Of a stretch of DNA of 64,000 nt, positions 39,466-47,702 are shown in pieces; within the stretch, counting starts at the first letter, position 1; every line of letters begins with the position of its first letter. The translations under genes were made by a program, and so were the position numbers. This DNA comes from Bacteriovoracaceae bacterium (GTDB lineage Bacteria > Bdellovibrionota > Bacteriovoracia > Bacteriovoracales > Bacteriovoracaceae): positions 1 to 64,000 of the forward strand of contig JAIEMA010000042.1 of assembly GCA_019752535.1 (NCBI GenBank), written 5' to 3'. The notes beneath the pieces are model-generated. The model was not told the origin of the DNA and searched no databases. It worked only from the letters and a program-made list of their open reading frames with translations.

Positions 39466-40335
39466 ATGAGAATTATTTTCGCTATAATTGTTTTGTTTAG
39501 CTTCATCGATGGCTGGTCTTGTGAATTAAACATTCCAAATCATGTTATCGTTGTAGGTGAATCGAATGGAAGCTGGCCTTTTGAGTCGAAAGACTGCAGC
39601 GCTGATTCTATTAATGAAGTTTACAATGTTCTTAGAGATCAGAAGGGGTTAATCCCACTTTCAAGAATTACAGCTGCTATAAATGAATCAACAAAAATCT
39701 TCTCTGACTCTCAAACAATCACGGTTGAGAATATCTATGATCTCATACAAAAAAACTTTACTGAGATTGAAGACGCGCAATCAGTCGTCACAAGTCCTTT
39801 CCAGGGCAATCTTATCGCTGTAGAAAATGAATCTAATGTGGCACTCCATTGTCACCCTTGCCAATTTGTAGGCGAAGAAGTTTTGCGCCTTAATGTGAAA
39901 AATTTTAAAAGCGGTGAAAAGAATTATAGCTTTCCTGCGAAGTTCACTCGTTATGTCGAGGCTTTTAAGATCAAACAATCCCTACCTGCCTTTACCAAGA
40001 ATCTTAGTCCAGAGATGTTTGAGAAAGTTCGAGTGCCCTCTAGCGCCTACGCTCAATATCTAACTGATCTCTCAAAGCTTAATTTCTATAAAACCAATAA
40101 ATCTCTTCGAGCTGGCGAAATAATTCGCACCTCAGATCTCTCTCCACAAACTCTTGTTAATGCCGGAGAGCAAGTTGAGCTTATTTTCGAAAGTAGTCAG
40201 ATCGTTCTTAAGTCCCATGCTCTCTCAAGGCAAAATGGTGGACTTGGGGACAGCATAGAGGTTTGGAATCAGACAACGGGAAAGAAATATTCAGGAAAAG
40301 TTATTGATCATAAGCGTGTGTCGGTGGATCTATGA
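39466..40335 (+). CDS. flgA: Flagellar P-ring assembly chaperone FlgA
   Basis: Encodes 289 residues with an N-terminal signal segment (IIFAIIVLFSFIDGWSC). FlgA helps FlgI form the P ring. The C-terminal half has SAF-domain features: LRAGEIIRTSDLSPQTLVNAGEQVELIFESSQIVLKSHALSRQNGGLGDSIEVWN. It overlaps flgH by four bases (ATGA). Confidence 0.88.
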   Translation: MRIIFAIIVLFSFIDGWSCELNIPNHVIVVGESNGSWPFESKDCSADSINEVYNVLRDQKGLIPLSRITAAINESTKIFSDSQTITVENIYDLIQKNFTEIEDAQSVVTSPFQGNLIAVENESNVALHCHPCQFVGEEVLRLNVKNFKSGEKNYSFPAKFTRYVEAFKIKQSLPAFTKNLSPEMFEKVRVPSSAYAQYLTDLSKLNFYKTNKSLRAGEIIRTSDLSPQTLVNAGEQVELIFESSQIVLKSHALSRQNGGLGDSIEVWNQTTGKKYSGKVIDHKRVSVDL

Positions 40336-41081
40336 AATTTATTTTTATTCTTTTTTTTCTCACAAGCTGTGCCTCTTACGTCAATAGTATGCACCGAAAA
40401 ATTGACCGCGAAGAAGCTAGAAACAGTGGAAGATCGTTGAATGACCCCTATTCTGCTTACCGCGAGCAAGGCTTCAAAAGAAAGGGCGTGGATAAACGCG
40501 CCATTCAAAACCCGAACTCAATCAGCAACATGAATCCGACGAATAACAACGAAGTGACTCCACCAGTGAAGCGAGACTATCGCTCGACCGGACAGCGTTC
40601 TAGTGCAAGAGATTTTCAAGACAATGGCTCGAGCGGAAGTTTGTGGGTTAATGCTCCAGGTGGATCTTTATTCACTACAGAAATTACAAAGCGCGTGGGT
40701 GATATCGTTATCATCAACGTTCTCGAAAGCTTGAGAGGCCAAATCTCTGGAGAGCTCAAAAGAGCTTTTCCCGATTCGGCGCCAAAGAAAACTGCTGCTA
40801 AGGCCGGCGCTAAAGGCGCAGCCCCAGCACCAGCCCCGGAGCCCGCTCCAGCTGACAAAGGGGATGAACTTGACACTAAGGTTTATGACAAAATCTCAGG
40901 TGTTGTAGCTGAGGAAATCAATAAGGACTTCTTCTTATTGAGAGGAAAGAAGGAAGTTGTTTTCCGTAAGGAAAAAAGGTTCATAGAAGTACAGGCCCTT
41001 GTGGCCCGCAAAGACATTACAGATAATGATTCTATCAACTCTGACCTACTTGTTGAGTCAAGAGTGATAATATTGAGGTGA
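40332..41081 (+). CDS. flgH: Flagellar L-ring lipoprotein FlgH
   Basis: Encodes 249 residues with a lipoprotein signal (FILFFLTSC). FlgH forms the outer-membrane L ring. GSLWVNAPGGSLFTTEITKRVGDIVIINV and the C-terminal VRKDITDNDSINSDLLVESRVIILR-type stretch match the family. Between them a low-complexity Ala/Pro/Lys region (about 152-178) replaces part of the usual sequence. Between flgA and flgI. Confidence 0.93.
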   Translation: MKFIFILFFLTSCASYVNSMHRKIDREEARNSGRSLNDPYSAYREQGFKRKGVDKRAIQNPNSISNMNPTNNNEVTPPVKRDYRSTGQRSSARDFQDNGSSGSLWVNAPGGSLFTTEITKRVGDIVIINVLESLRGQISGELKRAFPDSAPKKTAAKAGAKGAAPAPAPEPAPADKGDELDTKVYDKISGVVAEEINKDFFLLRGKKEVVFRKEKRFIEVQALVARKDITDNDSINSDLLVESRVIILR

Positions 41082-41084
41082 TCA

Positions 41085-42086
41085 ATGTTTAAGACCCTGC
41101 TCATTGCCACATTAATTTTGCCGACACTCTCTTATGCGAATTCCAATCGCTTAAAGGATTTGGTCAGTGTTAAAGGTGTGCGCGACAACCCTATCATTGG
41201 GTATGGTTTAGTTATCGGCCTTAACGGAACGGGTGATGGAGGTGGTGAAATTACCAATACATCTCTAAAGAAGATGTTCCAAACTTTGGGACTCAATACT
41301 CAAAAAGAAATCACATCAAAAAATGTCGCGGCAGTTATTGTGACGGCTAAACTTCCAGCTTTTGGTCGTGTTGGACAAAAGATGGATGTTATTGTGTCTT
41401 CAATCGGTGATGCCAGCTCTCTGGCCGGAGGAACACTCCTTGTGACACCTCTTAAAGGCGGAGATGGTAACATTTATGCCGTAGCTTCTGGACCGCTTTC
41501 CATTGGTGGAATGAATAAAGGAAAAAAGAACGGCACTACGGGAAGAATAAGTGATGGGGCCGTTGTTGAGCGCGAATTAGAAATTGCATTTAACGATAAA
41601 AAGTCATTGCGTCTTGCTCTTAAAAAGCCTGATTTCACGACAGCTGCTCGAGTTGAGAAAGTCATCAATCAAGAATTGGGGGGCAAATACGCCACTGCAG
41701 CTGATGCGACCACGATTGATCTGATCATCCCCACGCAATATGAAAAGAAGGTTGTGGAACTTATCGCCCAAGTTGAAAACTTTCGCGTGATAGCTGACTC
41801 ATCTGCTCGGATAGTCATCAATGAGCGTACCGGCACGATTGTGGCCGGAGGGGACATTGTCTTGAAAAAAGTGGCCCTAAGTCATGGAGATCTTGTTTTG
41901 GAGGTGAAAGGTGGGGAGAATGCTTCAGGCAAGCCTCAGGCCATTCATTTGATCGATAAAAGCACAACACTCAACGATTTGGTCAAAGCTTTAAATGTTA
42001 TTGGGACTAGTCCCGAAGATTTGATTTCAATTTTTCAGGCTTTAAAAGAAAACGGAGCATTGGTAGCGGATATAGAACTGATCTGA
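41085..42086 (+). CDS. flgI: Flagellar P-ring protein FlgI
   Basis: Encodes 333 residues, near the usual 345-365 size, with a signal peptide (LLIATLILPTLSYA). FlgI forms the periplasmic P ring around the rod. RLKDLVSVKGVRDNPIIGYGLVIGLNGTGDGG and the later RIVINERTGTIVAGGDIVL and LVKALNVIGTSPEDLISIFQALKENGALVADIELI are diagnostic. It follows flgH by three bases. Confidence 0.98.
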   Translation: MFKTLLIATLILPTLSYANSNRLKDLVSVKGVRDNPIIGYGLVIGLNGTGDGGGEITNTSLKKMFQTLGLNTQKEITSKNVAAVIVTAKLPAFGRVGQKMDVIVSSIGDASSLAGGTLLVTPLKGGDGNIYAVASGPLSIGGMNKGKKNGTTGRISDGAVVERELEIAFNDKKSLRLALKKPDFTTAARVEKVINQELGGKYATAADATTIDLIIPTQYEKKVVELIAQVENFRVIADSSARIVINERTGTIVAGGDIVLKKVALSHGDLVLEVKGGENASGKPQAIHLIDKSTTLNDLVKALNVIGTSPEDLISIFQALKENGALVADIELI

Positions 42087-42168
42087 CCGGTCAATTTTAC
42101 ACTGTTGCCAGGGGACTGGCGCCTGACCATGCCCCTATGTTACAATATTAATAAGGTGTCCAAGATGG
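42084..42168 (+). promoter_or_regulatory. flgI-flgJ gap with hairpins and an extended -10
   Basis: The gap opens with a perfect palindrome TGACCGGTCA over the flgI stop, then a GCCAG-GGGA-CTGGC hairpin (42107-42120) with GGA in its loop. TGTTACAAT (42138-42146) fits an extended -10 promoter. A second transcript could thus start before flgJ-flgM, the point where late flagellar control begins. Confidence 0.4.
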
Positions 42169-42549
42169 ATGCCCGTCGCAACAACCAGGATGGTATTCGT
42201 GACGATAAATTCAGCTCATAATAACAAAGGATTAAAGCCGATTTCCCGCGAGGAAATGCTTAAGCCTTACGTTGAGGTCGCTGAAGGTATGGAAACTCAA
42301 TTCTCAAATCACATGATTGAGCAAATGAGAAAGTCTATTCCTCGCGAAAAAGAACTGAGTTCAGCAGAATCTTATTATGAATCACTTATGGATAACGAAC
42401 GGGCCAAATCTATGGCACAATCAGATACAGGGCTGGGCTTAAAGCGAGTGATCTTAGATCAAATCGTCCCAGCACATTTGAAACAGCAACCTTCAGCGCA
42501 ACAAGCTCGTAGCGCTTATAAGGCTAACGTCAAAGGAGTTGACGAATGA
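42169..42549 (+). CDS. flgJ: Rod-binding protein FlgJ (N-terminal domain only)
   Basis: Encodes up to 126 residues; it lacks the C-terminal muramidase domain of enteric FlgJ and would act only as a rod cap. PYVEVAEGMETQFSNHMIEQMRKSIP and YESLMDNERAKSMAQ match the rod-binding domain. The start is unsure: ATGs at 42169 and 42190 are in frame, while the ATG best spaced from AAGG is at 42165 in another frame. It overlaps flgM by four bases. Confidence 0.85.
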   Translation: MPVATTRMVFVTINSAHNNKGLKPISREEMLKPYVEVAEGMETQFSNHMIEQMRKSIPREKELSSAESYYESLMDNERAKSMAQSDTGLGLKRVILDQIVPAHLKQQPSAQQARSAYKANVKGVDE

Positions 42550-42872
42550 GCAGCAACATCGATACCCGCTCGCCATTCTTTCCCAAGAGCCGCAGCTCTC
42601 AGGTCGATCAGTCACGCACAACTGGAGTTGGCGGAACTGAAAGAAACACTCCTGATCGCTCTGGTGAAATCTCAAGCCGAACATCTGGAGACGCAAAAGT
42701 TAGCATCCCAGAAGGTGTGAGAGATTTTTCAAGAATTAAAAAAGTCGCAGACTCTGCTCCCGAAGTCGACAACTCAGAAAAGATCGCAAGACTTAAGGCG
42801 CAGATTCAAGCTGGAACTTACGAGGTAGATTACGACGGACTTGCTGACAAGATGTTGCAATCCGAGTTTTAA
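42546..42872 (+). CDS. flgM: Anti-sigma-28 factor FlgM
   Basis: Encodes 108 residues. FlgM holds FliA (sigma-28) inactive until the hook-basal body is complete. The C-terminal sigma-binding region reads KIARLKAQIQAGTYEVDYDGLADKML, a close family match. The N-terminal half is disordered, Ser/Arg/Thr rich. It overlaps flgJ by four bases and precedes flgN. No fliA gene is in the window. Confidence 0.92.
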   Translation: MSSNIDTRSPFFPKSRSSQVDQSRTTGVGGTERNTPDRSGEISSRTSGDAKVSIPEGVRDFSRIKKVADSAPEVDNSEKIARLKAQIQAGTYEVDYDGLADKMLQSEF

Positions 42873-42894
42873 ATTTTAGAGAAGGAATAAGTCC

Positions 42895-43392
42895 ATGAAG
42901 GACGAATTACTACGCCTACAACATCATTCAGCGGTAGAAATCTGGGAGCATTTTTGTAGATTGCACCATGATCTCTATGAGCTCACTTGTGATGAATACC
43001 AAACACTACTTTCTGGTGAAATTGAAGGCCTTGAGGCAATCATCGAGCGCAAAGAAGTGGTGATGAATGAAATTGCTAAATGGGAGGGCTACAGAGCGTC
43101 TCTTATTTCTGATTTAAACAAAGCCAATGTTTCTGAGCAGCCTATTACAAACGTCAAAGATTTACTCGCTGTTCTTCAACCTGCTGAAGAGAAATTACCG
43201 ATCCCTGCTTTAAGAAATTTGAATTCATTACTCATTGATGTGATCACTCGAATTCAAGAGCAAAATAAAAGAAACCAAGTCTTTTTGAATAAGGCCATGT
43301 CGTCTCTTCGCGAGTTACGTGAAGGATTTAGTGGCAAGAAGCAATATACAACCTACGGCGCGAACGGGATGACTCGTTCAGCGGCTCGGTAG
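42895..43392 (+). CDS. flgN: Flagellar export chaperone FlgN-like protein
   Basis: Encodes 165 residues, mainly long helices, between flgM and flgK, where FlgN is expected. FlgN binds FlgK and FlgL before export. The LSGEIEGLEAIIERKEVVMNEIAKWEGYR and LNSLLIDVITRIQEQNKRNQVFLNKAMSSLREL stretches fit the family's coiled helices. The call rests on position plus helical profile. Confidence 0.83.
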   Translation: MKDELLRLQHHSAVEIWEHFCRLHHDLYELTCDEYQTLLSGEIEGLEAIIERKEVVMNEIAKWEGYRASLISDLNKANVSEQPITNVKDLLAVLQPAEEKLPIPALRNLNSLLIDVITRIQEQNKRNQVFLNKAMSSLRELREGFSGKKQYTTYGANGMTRSAAR

Positions 43393-43409
43393 GCTAAAGG
43401 GAGAAGCTT

Positions 43410-44879
43410 TTGTCAGCCGATTTACTCAATATTGGTAAATCAGGTCTCTTTACAGCTAAGAAGTCCATGGCGACTACTTCGCATAATATTGCCAACGCTA
43501 ATACCGAAGGTTTCTCACGCCAGGAAGTAAGAACAAAAACTGGAATTACCATTAATGAAGGTCCCTATGTCACTGGGACTGGTGTTGATATTCAAACCAT
43601 CAAACGTGGCCATGATGAGTTGGTTGAAAAGAAGCTGAACAATAGTTTGAGCCAACATCACTTCAATGAAGAGCGCACAACTCAGCTTGGTCACATTGAA
43701 GAAATTTTCAATGAAATCAACTCTGAGGGAATGAATAAGATTCTCAATCGTTTTTTTAACTCATTTAGAGAACTCTCCAATCGCCCTGAAGATGAGACTG
43801 TAAGAGGTCTCGTGAGAGAGAATGCAAAGATAGTCGTCGATGACTTTCATCGTGTTCAAAAAGACATCGATCAAACTCGTGGATCTATTAACAAAAAAAT
43901 TAGCCTTATTGTTGATGATATCAACCATTTGGCAAAAAATATCTCAAAGCTTAATCGCGAAATTGCACAGAATGAAGTTGGTGGAGCTGAAGCGAATGAT
44001 CTTCGTGATCAGCGCGACAGTGCTCTTCGCCAACTAGCCGAGCACTTCCCTGTTCAGGCCTACTACGATGAACAGAATCGCTTTGTCGTAAACGTTGATG
44101 GTCTCGGCACCCTCGTCTCGGGTGATGTTGAGCAACAGCTCATGGTCGGCAATCGCATCTCTGGTGAGGGTTCAGATAAACAGAAGCCGAACCTTGAGAT
44201 TTATTTTAAATCGCGTCCTTCTGAGAACGTTTCAAATCGCTTCAAGGGCGGAACTCTTGGAGCTTTGCTTAAATCGAGAAACGAAGATTTAAACGCTGTT
44301 GAATCACAGCTTGATGAACTTGCCCATGGATTGGCCAATGCGACCAATGCTGTTCACCAGCGTGGTTATGCAAATAAAGTTGTTCCTGTTGATGAGAGAA
44401 CTGGCATGCCAATGCCTGGTCTTGTGGATGGTCCAGTCACAGGAATCAATTTCTTTAAGCCGCCTTCTGAGAAAAATCGTGCTGCAGAATATTTGCAGTT
44501 ATCAGATGAAGTCCTTGCCGATGTAAATAACATCGCCACAGGCCTTGAACCCAATAAGCCCGGTGACAACAGAGTCGCTATTGCGATCTCTCGTCTTCAA
44601 CATGAGAAAGTACTTGGTAATGGTACTGTAACTTTTGAAGAGCACTATTTAAAAACTGTCGGCAATGTCGGCATGCAGTCTGCAAAATCTAAGATCGATA
44701 CTGAGCAATCAGAAGGAATCTTAGCGCAGGCCCGTTCGATTAAAGAAAGAATTTCAGGCGTCTCTTTAGATGAAGAGAGTGCCAACATGGTAAAGTATCA
44801 GAACGCCTATGAAGCTTCAGCAAAGGTAATTAAAGCCTCTGATGAAATGTTCAAAGCGGTTCTGAATCTTTTAAGTTGA
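43410..44879 (+). CDS. flgK: Flagellar hook-associated protein 1 FlgK
   Basis: Encodes 489 residues from a TTG start with AAGGGAGAAG upstream. FlgK is the first hook-filament junction protein. LLNIGKSGLFTAKKSMATTSHNIANANTEGFSRQEV opens it; the C-terminal GVSLDEESANMVKYQNAYEASAKVIKASDEMFKAVLNL is typical. GGAEANDLRDQRDSALRQLAE in the middle is also conserved. Followed by flgL after eight bases. Confidence 0.97.
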   Translation: MSADLLNIGKSGLFTAKKSMATTSHNIANANTEGFSRQEVRTKTGITINEGPYVTGTGVDIQTIKRGHDELVEKKLNNSLSQHHFNEERTTQLGHIEEIFNEINSEGMNKILNRFFNSFRELSNRPEDETVRGLVRENAKIVVDDFHRVQKDIDQTRGSINKKISLIVDDINHLAKNISKLNREIAQNEVGGAEANDLRDQRDSALRQLAEHFPVQAYYDEQNRFVVNVDGLGTLVSGDVEQQLMVGNRISGEGSDKQKPNLEIYFKSRPSENVSNRFKGGTLGALLKSRNEDLNAVESQLDELAHGLANATNAVHQRGYANKVVPVDERTGMPMPGLVDGPVTGINFFKPPSEKNRAAEYLQLSDEVLADVNNIATGLEPNKPGDNRVAIAISRLQHEKVLGNGTVTFEEHYLKTVGNVGMQSAKSKIDTEQSEGILAQARSIKERISGVSLDEESANMVKYQNAYEASAKVIKASDEMFKAVLNLLS

Positions 44880-44887
44880 GGTAGACA

Positions 44888-45895
44888 GTGAGTCGTGTTT
44901 CTGAAAATAGCTCGATCCACGCCATTAACTACTCTGTAGGTAAAACGAAGAGTAAGGTTGAGGATTTGCAGATCAAGGGATCAAACATGAAGCGCATTCA
45001 AAAGCCTTCTGATGATCCTATTGGTAACGTTGATCTTTTACAGATCCGCTCGCAAAACATTGATGCTCAACAATATCTTCGTAACGTTAGTTTTGCTCAA
45101 ACCCAATTGGGATTCACCGAGACTGTCCTTGAAGAAATCACAGATATTTTAACCAAGGCAAAAGAGCTCGCCATTGGACAGGCTTCTGATATTTACAATC
45201 CAGAGGTACGCCAAGGTGTCGCCAAAGAGATTCATCAACTTCGCCTTCAGGCTTTAAGTCTAGCTAACAAACGTAATGGTAATCGTTATCTCTTTTCTGG
45301 TCAGAAGCTTTTAACCAAGCCCTTTGACATGGAAGGAAAGTATAGCGGTGATACGAGTAAAATCTTTATTGAGATCAACAAAGATGTTTTCATTCCGATA
45401 AATATCACCGGAGCTGAGCTCTTCTTTGATAAACAGTCTCGTCCAAGCTCTAAGCTTGTTCTTCCAGATGCTCCAGGCCAGATCCCTACTCAAGTCGATG
45501 CAGCTCTTCCTAATCGCGCTCCGGCCAATTCTGCAGCAGGAGAGGGTGGAGAAAATATTCGCTCGAGCATTTTTGATGAACTCACCTCTTTAGAGAACGC
45601 GCTTTTAACCAATAATCCGGATATTGTGCAAAACCTCTTGGAGCAGATGGATCGCTCTATTGATCGTGTCGTTGCACACAGAACCCAAATCGGTGCTCTT
45701 GCCAACAATATCAGTAACGCTGAAAACAGCATTGAGAAGATGAAACTTCTCAATGAAGAATATAAGACCAAAGTTGAAGATGCAGATGTCACTGAACTCT
45801 TCTCAAACTTGCAGAAAGAGCAGAACATTCTCAAGGCGACCTACCAGGCCAGCGGTACGCTTATGAATCAACAACTCATGGACTTCCTGCGTTAA
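44888..45895 (+). CDS. flgL: Flagellar hook-associated protein 3 FlgL
   Basis: Encodes 335 residues from a GTG start. FlgL is the second junction protein, related to flagellin. The helical N-terminus (IQKPSDDPIGNVDLLQIRSQ and NVSFAQTQLGFTETVLEEITDILTKAKELA) and the C-terminal TELFSNLQKEQNILKATYQASGTLMNQQLMDFL are diagnostic. It is followed by the csrA leader (45896-46033). Confidence 0.96.
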   Translation: MSRVSENSSIHAINYSVGKTKSKVEDLQIKGSNMKRIQKPSDDPIGNVDLLQIRSQNIDAQQYLRNVSFAQTQLGFTETVLEEITDILTKAKELAIGQASDIYNPEVRQGVAKEIHQLRLQALSLANKRNGNRYLFSGQKLLTKPFDMEGKYSGDTSKIFIEINKDVFIPINITGAELFFDKQSRPSSKLVLPDAPGQIPTQVDAALPNRAPANSAAGEGGENIRSSIFDELTSLENALLTNNPDIVQNLLEQMDRSIDRVVAHRTQIGALANNISNAENSIEKMKLLNEEYKTKVEDADVTELFSNLQKEQNILKATYQASGTLMNQQLMDFLR

Positions 45896-46017
45896 TTTCA
45901 CACTATCCAAACTCAATCTTGTCTAAAGCTGTAAATTAATCTTGCAAATCCTGACAAGCAGTCATATATGATGCTTCGGCTCTCGCATGAAGAGTGTCGT
46001 TGTCATCAAGTTGACAC

Positions 46018-46030
46018 CAATCAAGGATTG
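46018..46030 (+). promoter_or_regulatory. csrA leader hairpin hiding its ribosome site
   Basis: CAATC pairs with GATTG around AAG, so AAGGA, the csrA Shine-Dalgarno site, straddles loop and stem. CAAGGATTG resembles the CsrA-binding consensus. Structure of this kind is known where CsrA represses its own translation; here it is inferred. Confidence 0.5.
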
Positions 46031-46033
46031 AAC

Positions 46034-46264
46034 ATGCTCGTTCTAACAAGGAAGCTTGGAGAAAGCATCGCTATCGACGATAACATCAAGATAGTGGTCG
46101 TACAGATTAAGGGTAAACAAGTTCGCTTGGGCATCAAGGCTCCTAAAGAGACTAAGATTCATCGAGAAGAGGTTTACCAAGCGATACACGATCAAAACGT
46201 TGCTGCCGTGCAAGCTAATATGGATGACATCACTCGATTGGGCGAAGAGCTCAAAAAGAAATAA
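46034..46264 (+). CDS. csrA: Carbon storage regulator CsrA
   Basis: Encodes 76 residues from the ATG at 46034; an upstream in-frame extension of 22 codons lacks a site and would run through the leader hairpin. CsrA binds GGA-containing hairpins and blocks translation, for example of flagellin in Bacillus. MLVLTRKLGESIAIDDNIKI and GKQVRLGIKAPKETKIHREEVY are near-invariant, including the RNA-binding RREEVY-type stretch. FliW follows 87 bases later. Confidence 0.97.
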   Translation: MLVLTRKLGESIAIDDNIKIVVVQIKGKQVRLGIKAPKETKIHREEVYQAIHDQNVAAVQANMDDITRLGEELKKK

Positions 46265-46309
46265 TTTCCTCCTTGATCTAACTTCTCGTTGACTGCTACG
46301 ATCTGAATG

Positions 46310-46329
46310 GTAAGGTAAAAATACCTTAC
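46310..46329 (+). other. Hairpin in the csrA-fliW gap
   Basis: GTAAGGTA pairs perfectly with TACCTTAC around AAAA, 22 bases before the fliW start and just upstream of GGAGG. It has no T-run. A TTGACT box at 46289-46294 precedes it. It may be a separate promoter region or an mRNA element that tunes fliW translation. Confidence 0.45.
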
Positions 46330-46351
46330 TATTTCATTTCGGAGGCTGGCC

Positions 46352-46906
46352 TTGAAAGTCAAAACCACGAGATTCGGGGAACTTGAAGTCAACCCTACTG
46401 ATATCATCAACTTTGCTGATGGTTTATTAGGTTTTGACCAACTCAAAAAGTATTTTGTCGTCGATCCGGGTGATAGCACTCTGATTCTTTGGCTACAATC
46501 TATTGAAGACGAGAAGGTCGCTTTCCCTATAATCGAACCTAAAATCTTTAAGCATGATTACATTGCTAAACTTCTTCCAGCAGACCTCAATGGTTTGGAA
46601 TTGGATTCTCTTAGCACTGCAAAACTTTACAGTATCCTTACTATCCCAGCGAACGTGACTGAGATGAACGCTAACTTGAAGGCACCTATTGTTATCAATA
46701 GCGCCAAGAAAGTTGGAAAACAAATCGTTCTCGCTGATAGCAAGCTCACTGTTAAGCATGAAATGTATAAAGAGCTTAAGACTTATATTGTGAATTTCTC
46801 TTCTGATGATTCAAAGAGAACAACTTACTCTCCGAGTATCACTCTTGAAGCTGGCGATCTTCGTACAACGAAAGATAGCTACACAAGACTCGCTAACGAA
46901 ATTTAA
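46352..46906 (+). CDS. fliW: Flagellar assembly factor FliW
   Basis: Encodes 184 residues from a TTG with GGAGG nine bases upstream. FliW binds CsrA and flagellin, so that free flagellin releases CsrA repression. The family core is visible: VNPTDIINFADGLLGFDQLKKYFVVDPGDSTLILWLQSIEDEKVAFPIIEP and ILTIPANVTEMNANLKAPIVINSAKKVGKQIVL. It ends the flagellar locus before a bidirectional terminator. Confidence 0.95.
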   Translation: MKVKTTRFGELEVNPTDIINFADGLLGFDQLKKYFVVDPGDSTLILWLQSIEDEKVAFPIIEPKIFKHDYIAKLLPADLNGLELDSLSTAKLYSILTIPANVTEMNANLKAPIVINSAKKVGKQIVLADSKLTVKHEMYKELKTYIVNFSSDDSKRTTYSPSITLEAGDLRTTKDSYTRLANEI

Positions 46907-46925
46907 TTCATTCTACGAGTTCAAA

Positions 46926-46957
46926 TAAAAAAGCCCTCTTCAAGAGGGCTTTTTTTA
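46926..46957. terminator. Bidirectional terminator between fliW and the TPR operon
   Basis: AGCCCTC pairs with GAGGGCT around TTCAA (longer stem possible) with an A-tract on the left and TTTTTTT on the right. It serves both convergent operons. Confidence 0.93.
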
Positions 46958-46962
46958 TTATC

Positions 46963-47694
46963 TTAAATTGAAATATTTGTTTCGGTTGCTGTGCGAGAGA
47001 GCTGCAAATACATTTGCGCTTCTTGGTGAGAAGGCTCCCTGGCGATAACTCCCTGCCACTCTGATTGAGCTTCAATAATATTACCGTTTCCGTAATAAAG
47101 AAGCCCTAGGGCCATGCGAGAAGGAACGTAGTGAGGATGCTCCGTCTTTAAGCGCTTCAATTCTTCAAAGGCCTTAGAGGTGAAACCCTTTTTTGAATAA
47201 AGCTTAGCAATCTTAATGCGAATTTCTAAATTATCTGGATCTAGGCCAATCGCTTTGTTGTATTCAAAAAGAGCTTCATCCCAGCGCTGGTAGGAGCCGT
47301 ACATTTCCGCCAGCTCATAATGCTTAAGAGAAAACTTTTTGTTTACGTGAGGCTCGGCCAATCCTTGCTGAGGTGACATCTTCACGTGCTGGTTGGCTTT
47401 ATCGAAAACGGCCTTGGCTTCTTCGTACTTACCTATGTCATTGAGTATGACTGATAAAGAGATAGAAGCGTCAGTGTGGTTGGGATCTAGCTCTAATACG
47501 CGATTAAATCCTCTTACCGCTTTTCCAAGCTCTCCACGCATATGAAAGATGTTAGCGAGATAGAAATAAGCCTCAGTGGCATTAGGATCACTATCAATAA
47601 TTTCGTTAAAGAAAAGAGAGGCAGTTTTTAGGTCATTTTTTTGGAAAGCTTCTTTAGCTTTCCGCATGAGATCACTGAGCTTTAGGTTTTCCAA
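46963..47694 (-). CDS. TPR-repeat protein
   Basis: Encodes 243 residues with about five tetratricopeptide repeats, such as TEAYFYLANIFHMRGELGKAVRGFNRVLELDPNHTDA and WDEALFEYNKAIGLDPDNLEIRIKIAKLYSKKG. No signal peptide, so probably cytoplasmic. TPR proteins scaffold other proteins; the partner is unknown. It is last in a five-gene leftward operon, eight bases after the BamD-like gene. Confidence 0.85.
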   Translation of the reverse strand: MENLKLSDLMRKAKEAFQKNDLKTASLFFNEIIDSDPNATEAYFYLANIFHMRGELGKAVRGFNRVLELDPNHTDASISLSVILNDIGKYEEAKAVFDKANQHVKMSPQQGLAEPHVNKKFSLKHYELAEMYGSYQRWDEALFEYNKAIGLDPDNLEIRIKIAKLYSKKGFTSKAFEELKRLKTEHPHYVPSRMALGLLYYGNGNIIEAQSEWQGVIAREPSHQEAQMYLQLSRTATETNISI

Positions 47695-47702
47695 GCTGTC
47701 TC

